A stretch of DNA of 64,000 nt. Source: Nosema muscidifuracis. Lineage: Eukaryota > Microsporidia > Nosematidae. This document shows positions 50,142 through 61,510 of this stretch, piece by piece. Below the pieces are notes generated by a model. The model was not told the DNA's origin, ran no database searches, and worked only from the letters and a program-made list of their open reading frames with translations. The position numbers and the translations under genes were made by a program. The number at the start of each line of letters is the position of its first letter. Position 1 is the stretch's first letter. Where the stretch lies: NCBI GenBank assembly GCA_028335825.1, contig JAIOKI010000011.1:374501-438500 (forward strand). The letters are read 5' to 3'.

Positions 50142-50606
50142 ATGAGAATAGAAAAATGTTTCTTTTGCTCAAGTAACATATATCCCGGACATGGGACTGT
50201 ATTTGTACGAAATGACTCCACAGTTTTCAGATTTTGTAGATCAAAATGTTCTAAAGCTTTCAAGAAGCGTAAAAATCCTCGTAAGATCAAGTGGACAAAA
50301 ATATCAAGAAAAATACGTGGTAAAGAATTATTACAAGATAAAATTTATGAATTTGAACACAGAATGCAAGTACCAAATATTTATGACAGAGAAGTTGTTA
50401 CAAAGACAGTCGAAGCTATTCCTAGAATATCATGTATAAGAAATAAGAGAGAAGCTATGTTTATTAAGAATAGAATTCTTAGTAATAAAGAGAAAGATAA
50501 GGAGGATGAACTTAGAATATTAGAGAAGCATAGGAATCTTATTGAAGAAGATAAAGATAAAGAAGTTAAACAGAAGATTGCTAAAAAACAAGCTCAAACA
50601 AATTAA
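50142..50606 (+). CDS. RLP24: Ribosome biogenesis protein RLP24
   Basis: 154 residues. MRIEKCFFCSSNIYPGHGTV, then FRFCRSKCSKAFKKRKNPRK, then IKWTKISRK is the eL24-type zinc-binding domain (two C-x-x-C pairs). The extension past residue ~70 with a helical Lys/Glu tail marks it as RLP24, the nuclear placeholder for eL24 on pre-60S particles, rather than eL24 itself. RLP24 is exchanged after export through the AAA ATPase DRG1/AFG2. A CCC motif at 50134-50136 supports the start. With uL6 nearby and the JJJ1-like protein, the window holds several large-subunit assembly factors. Confidence 0.9.
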   Translation: MRIEKCFFCSSNIYPGHGTVFVRNDSTVFRFCRSKCSKAFKKRKNPRKIKWTKISRKIRGKELLQDKIYEFEHRMQVPNIYDREVVTKTVEAIPRISCIRNKREAMFIKNRILSNKEKDKEDELRILEKHRNLIEEDKDKEVKQKIAKKQAQTN

Positions 50607-50808
50607 ATAAAGAATTTATTATTTTTAATATATTTACCGTTATTTCATTTTTATGGAAAAAGATTATTTGATTTTTCCATGAAAGTTTGGAATTTAACTT
50701 TTTTTGCATATACAAAAATATGAATAACTGTAAAGAGTAAAATTCTTAAAATAAATATTTAAATTTCAGTTTACTTTAAATAAATTCAATAAAGAATAAA
50801 TAAATTGT

Positions 50809-51369
50809 TTATTCATCCATAGTTGTCTTTTCAACTACATAGATTCCATCTAAAAATACTCTTGGATCTAATTTCTTAGCTCTGCAAGTATTAGTAATAT
50901 CACCAGCAGTTTGTGAAACATCTGGTAAAGAAGGACCTTCAATAGCAATACATCCTTTTCTATCTGGTAATAATCTTACTTTAGCTTGTCCTTTCATTCT
51001 AAATTCTCTTGGAGCTTTCTCTCCCATAAAATTTTTTATGACTAAAAGTTTTCCATCTTCTTTAATCTCAAAATTTATTGAAAAATGTTTGTGAACAGCT
51101 TTCATAACATAACAGAATCCTTTTGTAACAGCTGTAATAGAATTCTTAAGTAAAGAAGAAACAGTAGTAGCAAGAGCAATCTGCTTTCTTTTTCCGTGCC
51201 ATAATCTGATGACAAGTTCTGAATCTTCTACAGTGAATGACATCAAATATCTAGAACAATCATGAACCAATTTTCCCTTTGGTCCAGTAAGTGTAAACAC
51301 CTTTTTATTTAATTCTACTTGGCATTCTCCTGGGATGGCAATTTTTCTTTCTGTAAGGATTCTTGTCAT
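50809..51369 (-). CDS. RPL9: 60S ribosomal protein uL6 (RPL9)
   Basis: 186 residues, standard for eukaryotic RPL9. [19 protein letters not shown], the central [19 protein letters not shown] and [20 protein letters not shown] are conserved hallmarks, and [24 protein letters not shown] [20 protein letters not shown] is followed by VFLDGIYV as in human and yeast. It binds 25S rRNA near the sarcin-ricin loop and P-stalk base. CCC at 51374-51376 supports the start. The LSm-like gene lies 56 bp upstream on the same strand. Confidence 0.97.
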   Translation of the reverse strand: MTRILTERKIAIPGECQVELNKKVFTLTGPKGKLVHDCSRYLMSFTVEDSELVIRLWHGKRKQIALATTVSSLLKNSITAVTKGFCYVMKAVHKHFSINFEIKEDGKLLVIKNFMGEKAPREFRMKGQAKVRLLPDRKGCIAIEGPSLPDVSQTAGDITNTCRAKKLDPRVFLDGIYVVEKTTMDE

Positions 51370-51424
51370 TTAAGGGCTATGAAAAAATATAAAAAAATAT
51401 TAAAAAAAATTATATCAAAAAATT

Positions 51425-51628
51425 TTATTCATTCTGTCCAACAAAAGAGACATTTTCACCTCTAATAAATAACAAATTATTTTTCTTATGAGCATTGTAG
51501 TCAGAAAGCATCATATTTATGTGATTATCTACACCTTCTAGAACCCCTGATAAGATATCTCCATTTTTTAGTTTTATAAGTACTTTTGTGTTTATCAAAA
51601 TAGTTAAGAATTCTAACGGAGGAAGCAT
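51425..51628 (-). CDS. LSm/Sm-fold RNA-binding protein, probably LSM3
   Basis: 67 residues, near the lower size limit of the Sm fold. Sm1 motif: VLIKLKNGDILSGVLEGVDN, then HINMMLSDYNA; Sm2 motif: LLFIRGENVSFV. PLEFL at the N-terminus and the LF-x-RG-x-x-V end resemble LSM3 with a shortened loop between the motifs; LSM4 and SmF are alternatives. Members form heteroheptameric rings in U6 snRNP (LSM2-8) or mRNA decay (LSM1-7). CCCC at 51633-51636 supports the start. Together with SUB2 and the RPS8 intron it fits a working splicing system. Confidence 0.8.
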   Translation of the reverse strand: MLPPLEFLTILINTKVLIKLKNGDILSGVLEGVDNHINMMLSDYNAHKKNNLLFIRGENVSFVGQNE

Positions 51629-52014
51629 TTGAGGGGTAAAGTATTTAAAAAAACAATTGTTGAAGTATAAAAAATTAATTTTAATAGATTATCTTAGAAA
51701 AATACTTACTTATTAATTGATATTCAAGTTTTAATTAAACTGAAATATCTGGACTTTATATATAAGACTAAACAATTAGCTCTTAATCACAGATTTTATT
51801 CGAAACTTTTTAAGAAAACTAAAAGTAAAAATATAGCTAAATTGAATTTCTTCCTCTTTTAATCATCAACCTTAAGAACTTTTTTTTAACTTTCTAAAAT
51901 ATTAAAAAAATGATTTGAGAATATTTTTATTGTTTTTTGTTTAATTCATTAATTGTGATGTCACTTCAAAGATTAAATAAGAATTCTTTGTTTAACTTCG
52001 TTTTCCATTTATTC

Positions 52015-52243
52015 TTTATAAAACATAAAAAATTTATTAATATTTTATCTGCATGAATATTCACAATATGAAGATTTTTCACTTGATTTCTTCCCTTCCT
52101 TCCAAACATTTATAAAACATAAAAAAATCTATTAATATTTTATCTGCATGAATATCACAATATCAAGATTTTTACTTGATTTCTTCCCCTCCGTTCAAAC
52201 ATTTATAAAACATAAAAAATTTATTAATATTTTATCTGCATAA
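52015..52243 (+). repeat. 93-bp repeat, two and a half copies, ending at a gene start
   Basis: TTTATAAAACATAAAAAA plus TTATTAATATTTTATCTGCAT begins at about 52015, 52109 and 52202. The last copy breaks off at the CCCC start motif of the next gene. The rest of the spacer from 51.63 kb shows no gene. Confidence 0.88.
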
Positions 52244-52258
52244 ACACCCCTCTTTAAA

Positions 52259-53491
52259 ATGTCAAGATTTTTTACAGATTTAGAAGAAGAAAAGAAAGAA
52301 ATCAAAAAGAAGTTTGTTGTTCCTCAGAAGACAACAGAAAAGCTAAGTAAAAAGGACAAATTACTTAACGAATTAGAAAATCGTGTTAGAGATCTCGAGA
52401 AAAATCCCAAAAGTCTTAAGAAATTTATTTCAGATCTTAAAAAGTATGAGGTCTTAGGATTACCAGACTTTTTAGAAGAATTTTTGTTAAGTGAGAAAGT
52501 GTATATTAAGAATAATAAAAAAAATATTGATGAATATATAAATAAGTTTAAAGTATCTACTAAAGAAGAAGATACTTTAGATAAAGATATAACAAATAAT
52601 AAAAAAGAAGAAATTATAGAAGAAATAGATGAAGATCAAAAATATGATGATATATTAAATATTAAAGATAAGAATATTAGAATAGAAAAAATGAAAGAAT
52701 TTTTAAAGGAAGTAGAGAATGTACATATAAAAATTAATATTTTAGTACATCTTCTTTCTACATATACTAAGGATAGAGAAATAAGTAGTATTTATGAAAT
52801 ATTTTATGAAATTTTATCTTACTATGATAATCAGAAAGCTAAGCATATAATAGATACAAATTTAAATTTTTATTTAGATTTATTTAAAAATTCTTCTGAT
52901 AAAAAAATAAATTATCAAACATCTTTAGAGAAAGTTAAATTAATTAATTATAATATATTTGAAAGAAGAAATCTTGAAATAGAATATGATAATAAAAATT
53001 ATATTGAAACATCTCAATTAGATTTTAAATTAGTTAAATTAATGAATGAAAATAAACTTATAGAAAGTATTGATGTTTTAAAAGAGATAAATTTTAAAGA
53101 AATATATGATGATATATTTATTAATAATATTTATAAATATTCTTTTTATTTACTTGAGAATATGAAATATAAAGAAGTTTATGATTGTTATTTATATATA
53201 TACAATAATACTAATAATTTTAAGAATATAAAAAGAGATTTGTACATTCTATGTGTAATTCTTAATCATGATATTAAGAAAGAAGAATTTTTTAAGTCTT
53301 TTATAAATGATTTTAAAAAGTTTGGATCAAATATGTTTGTTTTAAGAAGTAATGATGAAATATTTGAAACATTCAGGGCTTTCTATCTTTTACATAATTA
53401 TGATATAGAAGGATGTTATAATATAATTAATAATATGATTCCAGTTTTTAAAGATAAAAAAGTATTAGAAAATATAATTAATAAATTTTAA
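52259..53491 (+). CDS. Probable eIF3 subunit c (NIP1), shortened
   Basis: 410 residues. The start MSRFFTDLEEEKKEIKKKF matches the invariant MSRFF start of eIF3c. Residues ~30-90 (NELENRVRDLEKNPKSLKKF, then LPDFLEEFLL) and the acidic stretch ~105-125 fit its N-terminal region. Residues 125-405 are all-helical with TPR-like spacing. The C-terminal PCI/winged-helix part of fungal eIF3c (about 800-860 residues) is missing; the frame closes with TAA and nothing similar follows. eIF3c is a core scaffold subunit for 40S recruitment. CCCC at 52247-52250 supports the start. The naming leans on the N-terminus, so another helical scaffold is possible. Confidence 0.6.
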   Translation: MSRFFTDLEEEKKEIKKKFVVPQKTTEKLSKKDKLLNELENRVRDLEKNPKSLKKFISDLKKYEVLGLPDFLEEFLLSEKVYIKNNKKNIDEYINKFKVSTKEEDTLDKDITNNKKEEIIEEIDEDQKYDDILNIKDKNIRIEKMKEFLKEVENVHIKINILVHLLSTYTKDREISSIYEIFYEILSYYDNQKAKHIIDTNLNFYLDLFKNSSDKKINYQTSLEKVKLINYNIFERRNLEIEYDNKNYIETSQLDFKLVKLMNENKLIESIDVLKEINFKEIYDDIFINNIYKYSFYLLENMKYKEVYDCYLYIYNNTNNFKNIKRDLYILCVILNHDIKKEEFFKSFINDFKKFGSNMFVLRSNDEIFETFRAFYLLHNYDIEGCYNIINNMIPVFKDKKVLENIINKF

Positions 53492-53805
53492 GTGTTAATT
53501 TTATTTTATTAATTAAATTATTCTTTAAAATTTAACCTATATAAATTTCTTAGTCTAAGATCTTCTCTACTAATTTGATCTTATGATTTTTATAAGTGGC
53601 AGAATATCTTTACTCATTAAAAATATCTTTTATTAGCAATAATTAATTAATATTATAGAAAATAACTCAAGTAAATGAAAAAAAAAATTTCTTTTATATT
53701 ATAATGAGATAATAACAAATATACTATAAGCAAAGTGAAAGATATATATCAGAAGTTTATCCTAAAACAAATAACATTTGTGTTAGGTAGTTTTTAAAGA
53801 TACAC

Positions 53806-54039
53806 TAAAATTAATCTTAAACAACAAGGGAATATAAAATATAGATCTACGTTTATCAATTAATATGAAGAAGAGCTATTGAAATAACAAATGTAAATGA
53901 AAATTATCTTGAGTTAGTAAAGAAACAATAAAATTAATCTTAAATAACAAGGGAATATAAAATATAGATCTACGTTTATCAATTAATATGAAGAAGAGCT
54001 ATTGAAATAACAAATGTAAATGAAAATTATCTTGAGTTA
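53806..54039 (+). repeat. Two nearly identical ~111-bp copies, 123-bp period
   Basis: TAAAATTAATCTTAAA begins at 53806 and 53929; both copies run to ATTATCTTGAGTTA with almost no differences. Confidence 0.88.
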
Positions 54040-56000
54040 ATATTGATGTCATAGTCAATAAAATTCATATGACGTAATCTTCGATCATAGAAAATAATTA
54101 TATTTATTCAAGATTTATAGATATTCTAGCAATATTTTTTAATTTAAAATTCTATGAGTCTAATAGTTATTTTTTTAAATTATCTAAAATACATACTCTT
54201 AAGATAATGCAAGTTAAGGGTAATTTAATAATTCTAGTATAGTAAAAATGAGTAATTTCACAAGACATAAAAATATAGTTTTTTAAGATATTATAAATTG
54301 GAAGTATAATTTACACTGAAAATAAAAGGAATAACTAAAAAATAATGTATAATTTAAATTAATAATAAAAAAAATAAGTCTGTTTTATTTCCAATTATTT
54401 TTATCTGATACTTTATAAAGTATTGTCAAATCAAAAAGGTAATAGAATTTAATAATCTACTATAATATTTTTAACTAACTTATTACAATATATTTATATT
54501 CTTCGCAATATGTCATAAGTTATAATTAAATATTATGTTTTTTTAACGGTATAATAAAATATTAAGAATCACTATTATATTAATTTTATTAATTAAATAT
54601 TCTATAAATATAATGTTACTAGCTCTATTTCGTATTGAACTTTATTAAATATCTTGTGTTGTCTTTTTTACAAACATATTTTAATCTATTTGAGTTAAAA
54701 GGATTTATTTAATTGAATCAAGTTACATCTCTTTATTAACAAAAGATGAGCTTTGGGATAATTTGAAATAATCTTTTCTTATAATCAATAGAGTAACTTT
54801 TTCTTTCATGTACAAATTTTAAGATGATATAAAATATTCTATTATTTTATTCAGTCTTTAGTTTTTTCATTAATATAGAAAACTTATTAAGACTTATTTT
54901 ATCAATTCTTTAACTTTAGATAATTAGACTCATTAATTTATATATTTTTTTAACATTTTCTTTTATAGATATTTTCAATACAAAAAGATAAAAAAAATAT
55001 TTGCTTTTAATTATATCATTTGTTAATTAAAAAATGATTTAAAAATTAATAATTTATTATTTTAAAAACTTGTTTATATGTAAAAGTAAAATATAATAAA
55101 GAAGATTCATCTGTCTTTAATATTAATATACTTTTAACACCATTCAAGGTTTTATCATATGGTGTAGAAATTAAATTGTATTTAAAATTTTAATTAATAT
55201 TATTCATTTTTTGATAATTCTTAAAACTTAATAATTTTATTTTTTTCTTCTTGACTACTCGTTATTGAATATTTTATATAATAAAATGTCAAAAAACTTA
55301 TTCGAAATGATGTGTTTATCAAATAATATTGAATATTATATTTTAAGAATTCATTTTTTAAAATTGTCAGTATAAAAAATTTTATATTAGATTTCTTAAA
55401 ACTAAATTTTATATTTTTTAATATAAAGAAGGTTTTAAGAGACTTCGGAATGATAATTTAATATTTACATATCATAAATTTAGGAATTTAGTAAGTGAAA
55501 TTCTATATAAATTTTAAATAGGATAGAAACTTATGAATGAATGATTTTTTGATAATTATTTTATGATCGATTTCTTCTGATTGACTGGTGATGACTCTGA
55601 AAATTAAAACTTATAAGCGAATTATATTTTATAAATTAATTTAAGATTTTCAGAAACCTATTTAATGATGAATATAGAATCAAATTTGTACATTAAATTA
55701 AATTATTTATTATTAATATAAAGTTTTATACAAAGAATATTTTTAATTTAATTAGAATATTTATTCCTCATTTTTTTTAACCTGCTCTTTTATTAAATTT
55801 TTTACTAATAATTATATTAAATTAATCACATAACCATTTTTTTCGATTGATTTTTTGAGATAAATTTATAAAAATCGTTTAATTTTTATATATAAAAAAT
55901 CTTTAAAATTTATACGTGTTATTTTTAATATGTAAAAAAAGGTTTGTTTGTATTTTAATTTGTTAAAAGTTAATTAAATATTTAAAAGATGAAAAAAATA

Positions 56001-56266
56001 TTTTTTTTGTAAATTTATAGTTACATATTCACAAGAAAATTAATTTTATAAGAAATATATTTTTAAAAATTTGTTATATTTATTTATTTTTTTTGTAAAT
56101 TTATAGTTACATATTCACAAGATAATTAATTTTATAAGAAATACAATTTAAAAATTTTGTTATATTTAATTATTTTTTTTGTAAATTTATAGTTACATAT
56201 TCACAAGATAATTAATTAAATAAGAAATATAATTTAAAAATTTTGTTATATTTAATTATTGAACAT
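56001..56266 (+). repeat. Three copies of an 86-bp unit
   Basis: GTAAATTTATAGTTACATAT begins at 56009, 56095 and 56181, each copy continuing through TTCACAAGA and AATTAATTTTATAAGAAATA. Confidence 0.88.
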
Positions 56267-56501
56267 AAATGAATTTATTTCAAGTATTAGTTGACTTATA
56301 CAAAAATATTAAATAAATTGTTATAATGACGTATAAAATTAATATGATGAAAAAAATAAAAATATTTTACAAATACAAGTAAAACTTATATAAACATATT
56401 AATGTAATAAATATTTAATTGAAATATTTTTTTAATTTAATTCCAGAAGAATTATAAATTAATAAAAAAACTATTTAAAAGAAAAATAATATTTTTTATA
56501 C

Positions 56502-57431
56502 ATGGATTCTTCAGAAGAAAAATCAACAAATTTTGAACTTTTTAAATCATGGAGAAATATGCATATGGAATATTCAGCTTCTAAATGTGATGAATTAGAA
56601 AGTTTTGATATTTATTCAAAGGAATTGATGAGTGATCGTATTGCTAATTTGCCTAAATGTTTAGTGCATATGACAAGGAAGATGTGCAATTGTGATCATT
56701 CTTGTATTGGAAGTTCATTTACCAAAAATAATTTTGATACAAAATGTAAAAATTATGATATGGTAAATGTATGGTTTGATGATAAATACAGAGATTGTAG
56801 ATTTCTTGATGCTACAGTGAAAGATGGAACTTTAATTAAAATTGATGATTATGAACTTAAGGAAACTGACGGAATTTCATTAATGAAAAGTATTCATGAT
56901 TTATGTGATGATACTACAATTTTTAATTCTGTGCTTTGTAAAGCTTATGAGCTTAGAGATGAATGCATGAATTACGCTGGGTGTGTACAATACTATTTAA
57001 AAAATATTTTAGAACGAAGATGTTTAAATGCTGATTTCGACATTCAGCTTAAAGAATTAGAAAGAATTCTTAATTATAAATTTTATGCAAATGAAGAAGA
57101 TTTTTTTGCAGACGACTCTTCAATTAATTTTGCTGATTTAATAGGAGATGATAAAAAAATTTTAAGAAGAGATGCTATTAAATTTGATATTGATGCAATA
57201 GCTGATAATCAAAATATTATAACCGATGGCAGGACGTTTGAATTGACAAGTCAATACCAACAGAACTTTAATGCTATGGTATTTGTATCAGTTATAATTT
57301 CTTTATTATTTTTAATTTTAGTTATATTTAGATTTCTTAATAGAAAAAAGAATATTAAAAAAGTTGTACCAGCTATAATTATAACTCTAGCTATGATATT
57401 ACTCTTAATATATTTATTAATAATAATATAA
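56502..57431 (+). CDS. Cys-rich protein with two C-terminal membrane segments, paralogue 1
   Basis: 309 residues, no N-terminal signal peptide. Residues 10-185 are a Cys-rich domain: F-x-x-WRN at 14-19, PKCLVHMTRKMCNC near 52-64, a YDMVNVWFDDKYRDC block near 85-99, LCKAYELRDEC near 145-155, and a final RRC. Residues ~190-250 vary, with a dibasic site R222-R223-D224. Two hydrophobic segments follow (~255-275 and ~288-308), separated by a basic loop (RFLNRKKNIKK). The family is unknown to me. A Cys-rich domain without a signal peptide may enter the secretory route through the C-terminal segments. No CCC motif is visible before the ATG, unlike paralogue 2. Confidence 0.8.
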   Translation: MDSSEEKSTNFELFKSWRNMHMEYSASKCDELESFDIYSKELMSDRIANLPKCLVHMTRKMCNCDHSCIGSSFTKNNFDTKCKNYDMVNVWFDDKYRDCRFLDATVKDGTLIKIDDYELKETDGISLMKSIHDLCDDTTIFNSVLCKAYELRDECMNYAGCVQYYLKNILERRCLNADFDIQLKELERILNYKFYANEEDFFADDSSINFADLIGDDKKILRRDAIKFDIDAIADNQNIITDGRTFELTSQYQQNFNAMVFVSVIISLLFLILVIFRFLNRKKNIKKVVPAIIITLAMILLLIYLLIII

Positions 57432-57753
57432 TTAAAAAGTTATTTTAATATTTCTAAAACTTTTATTTCATATTTAAATAAATTTTAATAAAAACAGATG
57501 AGAAAATATTTGATTTGGTAATTTTAGATAAAAAGATTGTTTTATAATATCATGGTAGAAATATATAAAAATTTAATATATTATCGTTACTTATGGAAAA
57601 AACAAATAAATTATCATTTATTTAATTTAATACAATTAAAGAAAAATAAATTAAAATCAATAAATTAATTGTATATTATATTTTTTTAATTAAGTTCTAC
57701 TTAAATTAAAATTAATCGAAAAAAAGAATAAATTCGAAATAACCCCATTAATT

Positions 57754-58740
57754 ATGCAAGAGCAAACTAAGGAAGAAAGAGAAGCATTTGAAGAATTTGA
57801 GAATTGGCGCAATGAGCAATTAGAAAGATCATCTGATGCTTGTACACAAATTGATACTTCAAATAACGAAGAAGAAGCATATACTTCTATTATACGAAAA
57901 ATACCAAAGTGTCTTGTTCATTTTACTCGTAAAATGTGTAAAAGCAATCGTGATTGTATAGGAGAATCTTTTTATAAGACAAAAATTGATTATGGATGTG
58001 AAGCCTACGATCTTGATAATTTATGGTTCGATACCAAGTATATTGATTGCTCTTTTCTTAATAAAATGGTCCATGAGGGAAAGTTCATGCCTTTCGCTAC
58101 ATATAACAAATTATTAAAAACATTTTCTAATGTAAACAATGGTTTAGTTAAATTATGTGATACAAACGAAGATTTCGAAAAATTATTATGCGAGGCTTAC
58201 GATTTGAGAGATGGATGTAAAAATCAACCTGAGTGTATGGAATTATATTTACAGAAAGTACCAAAAAAATTCTGTAAAAATCGTGACTATTTATGGGGCA
58301 TTGAAGAAATTGAAAATATTTTAGGGATAAAAATTCGTACAAATAAAATTGAAATCAAGGAAGTTCAAAATGACCCTGAATGTGTTTCAGTAACATATTC
58401 AGATGGTATTGATCAAATTCTTGAATTTGATAAAAATAATATTTATAATAAAATTGTTAAAAGAGATGTAAGTGATATTAATTTACCAGATATGAATAAT
58501 ATTTTAGAACATTACAGATCTATTGATTCTGAATTTATAAACATTAATCCATCTAGTTGCCAGGAGTTTACGTTTTATTCTATGATGTCTCTATCATTAA
58601 TTTCAACGTTATTATTTTTTATGTTAGCATTTTTAGGATGCAGAGATACTAACAAAGATAATAAATTGATAATACCATCTATCGTAATGACACTATCATT
58701 ATTATTTATTTCGATTTATTCAACTTTAAGTATCGAATAA
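57754..58740 (+). CDS. Cys-rich protein with two C-terminal membrane segments, paralogue 2
   Basis: 328 residues. Same plan as paralogue 1: FENWRNEQ near 14-21, IPKCLVHFTRKMCKSNRDC near 49-67, YDLDNLWFDTKYIDC, LLCEAYDLRDGC and VPKKFCKNRDY. The dibasic site is K236-R237-D238. The membrane segments begin at FYSMMSLSLISTLLFFMLAF (~273-293) and IPSIVMTLSLLFISIYSTLS (~307-327). The last segment is nearly the C-terminus, so both ends of the membrane hairpin probably face the same side. CCCC at 57743-57746 precedes the ATG. It is closer to paralogue 3 than to paralogue 1. Function unknown. Confidence 0.82.
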   Translation: MQEQTKEEREAFEEFENWRNEQLERSSDACTQIDTSNNEEEAYTSIIRKIPKCLVHFTRKMCKSNRDCIGESFYKTKIDYGCEAYDLDNLWFDTKYIDCSFLNKMVHEGKFMPFATYNKLLKTFSNVNNGLVKLCDTNEDFEKLLCEAYDLRDGCKNQPECMELYLQKVPKKFCKNRDYLWGIEEIENILGIKIRTNKIEIKEVQNDPECVSVTYSDGIDQILEFDKNNIYNKIVKRDVSDINLPDMNNILEHYRSIDSEFININPSSCQEFTFYSMMSLSLISTLLFFMLAFLGCRDTNKDNKLIIPSIVMTLSLLFISIYSTLSIE

Positions 58741-61269
58741 ATGTTGTTTTTATTTATTTTTTTTCAAATATATAAATGTAGAACAAATTTTTTTCTTTAT
58801 AATTCTTAAATATGCTTTGTCGTCGTACTTTACACCAGAGTAAACTATTAATAATAAAAAAATTGCATTATTAATTATTGTTAATTTTTCATATCTATTT
58901 AGGGCTAGTTATTTAAATAAATATGTGGTTCATTAGATAAAATAAGTAAAAATATTAATTTTTTTATATTTTAATTTAGAAATAATAATATAAGTTTATT
59001 GTTAAAAAATCTAATACTACAATTAAATTAAATCAAATTAAATTATATTTTAATTTAATTTTTAAAACATTAAAAGGATAATTTTTATAATAATTTGATA
59101 CTGCTATAATTTTTACAACACATTTTTTTAACTAAATTTTCAAAGAAGAAAATTATGAATATTTTTAACAACAACTCTCAAAAAATAAATCAACTTTTAT
59201 ATAATAAAATATTTATTAGAGATCTATATGATGACAAAATTATCTGAAGACTACAGGAATAAACTAGGTTTGGACAATAAAGTTAAGGCTATCTTTAATA
59301 CAAGGTGCTTAAGATTACTTTTTAAAGCCTAACTAATGAAAAGTTGCAGAGGAGGTTTTGACTTGCAGATGTGTCAACTAAGAAGTATACCAGAACGTTA
59401 ATCTACATGAGAAAGATGTTAAAAATCATTCTATTTTGTCTAAATTATATTTAAATTAAAAACAGCTATTTTTCAAAAGAATACATATAGAAAATCTTAA
59501 GTTATCCATTAATTTTGATTCCAGATTTTTTATAATTTTTAAAAAAAATACAAATAAGATCGTTTGCAGAGAAAACTTAATGCTAAATACTGAGACTGCC
59601 TCTCAAAGTTAAGAAGTTTCAGGAGTAATAATAAAACTAAAATCCCTAATATTTGACTTCATCTATCAGTCTGATGTCACATAATGCGAATACGAAAAGG
59701 AAGGACGCTATGTAAATTTATGAATGAGGGCGAAACCGTAAGTCCCAAAAATATTTATCATTAGAAAATTTCAATTATTTTAAATTTAAATAATGTGAAC
59801 TAAAATAGAAATAAAATTTTAAAGAAAACAACTTTATAAAATAAAAAGATCTAAATTAACTATTTAGTTTACGAAAGGAAATAAAGGTCAGCTTAAATTT
59901 TTTTAATAATTTAAATAAATAGTACTAAACATAGAAAAAATACAAGTATATCAATACATTTATATTTCAAATAAATTTATTAAGGTATATTTTGTTAAGT
60001 CATTTTTTAGAAGAGTTATCATCTTATTTTTCAGTATTTGTTTCTTGTCAATTTTTAGAGTTAAGCTCTAAAATTATCTTAAGAACATTTTTTGAAAATA
60101 AATCTTTAGTTATTCTACACCTGGTGGAAATTTAATATTAATCCACACAATTAACTAAAATCAATGATTTTTTAATTTATTTTATTTAATTGACGCAATG
60201 TGATTAGCAAAAAGATGAATTTATTTTTCTTTAAAAAAACGATTCTTAAGTTATCAAAATTAATAAACTGAACTTTTACGATTGCATTTTTTAGATCTTA
60301 AATTAATTCTTATATTACTTAAAATTTCAAGATATTTATTCTCAAAGTTATTTTTACTATACTTGCATTAAAAAAATGATACTAATTTTTCAGTCCGTAA
60401 TTTTTGAAAATGTAAGCATAGTAGGGTTTAAATAAGTCATACATAAAAATGCTATCACAAGATGATCGATTGTAGTTTATTTAAATACCTTTAAAATTAT
60501 TATTTTTTTCTTTAAGGATATATTTTATCTTGTGATGCCTATAGTGCTCTCCTTTCACGAAATTTAAGTTTCTCTGTTAACATATTGCAAAATTTTCTAT
60601 ATTGATAAAAAGATGCATTATTTTTTTATAGCTTTAAATGATTTATTTAATTCTAAAATCACTATATAAATTCTTTTTCTTGTATTACGGTGTAAAACTA
60701 CTTTCTAAGTAATATTTATTTAAAAGTTCTTATATCAAGATATAGTTGTTGCTTATGTTGGAATATTGCCGATAAAAGCTTCTAAAGAATCATTGGATTA
60801 ATGATTTGATAGCTAAGGATATAAATATTTTTAATAAAAAAACTTTATATGTTCTATTTCAATAACTTTTACGCTGAGTTTACATAATTTCATGACAATT
60901 ATGTTATATATAAATTTAATATAATATTCCCTTTTTTTATGATCAATATTTTTATTCGTATAACAAAACTTTTCTTTTGAGATAACGTCTTTCTTTTTAT
61001 CCAATATTATTATGTATAGATTTCACAAAATATAATGCATTTTTTTATAATTTGTTTGTAATCTTTCGGTTTTATTTGTACAATTTTCATATAGTAGTTT
61101 ATTACCTATGTCGAATAATCATCTAAAGCTTAATCAAATTCCTAGTATTTATTTGTGTCATCCACAGCTTATCGCATTTCTCTTGGGAGTAAATATTGCT
61201 TTCTATTCAGTTTAAAATATTTGTTTTAAACTTAAACATTCATAACAAGAACAATATAATTAAATTTGT
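58741..61269. other. 2.5-kb gene-free stretch with unidentified relic sequence
   Basis: No intact gene. Parts near 59.22-59.42 kb and 59.57-59.75 kb are less A/T-rich and include short runs such as SEDYRNKLGLDNKVKAIFNT that look like decayed coding sequence, possibly transposon-derived. I could not assign them. Confidence 0.45.
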
Positions 61270-61510
61270 TAATTTATAAATACGTAAATAGACAAGCGAA
61301 CTGAAGCATCATGCATACAAGGTTCTCATAATGACTTGGAGATCTTAATATTGGAAAACCGACGATGAAATAGTACAAATGAATATAAAACTGAAAAAGA
61401 GGAACATAAGAAGAAAAGAAATACTGTAATCGGGGATAGTGGTTTTTTCACGAAATGACTGATGATTAATTAAATAATATACCAGATAAAATATGTATAT
61501 AAATACAAAG
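61270..61510 (+). mobile_element. LINE 3'-end remnant
   Basis: A run near 61,275-61,345 (IDKRTEASCIQGSHNDLEI, then LILE) resembles the IDKR...LTLER end of the element at 2.6 kb. It is followed by the same downstream block: GTGGTT, then CACGAAATGACTGAT and AAATAATATACCA. It is heavily decayed, with no usable frame. Confidence 0.6.

Larger units (their letters stand above)
53492..56501. other. 3-kb gene-free stretch closing the conserved block
   Basis: No gene on either strand. It contains the two tandem duplications at 53.8-54.04 and 56.0-56.27 kb; otherwise simple A/T-rich sequence. It marks the change from conserved to lineage-specific genes. Confidence 0.6.

Noticed and set aside
60365-60440. 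Reverse-strand match to the words AATTACGGACTGAAAAA near the LINE remnant at 2.25 kb
   Set aside because: Only about 17 bases are shared, with no supporting coding similarity on that strand; could be chance.
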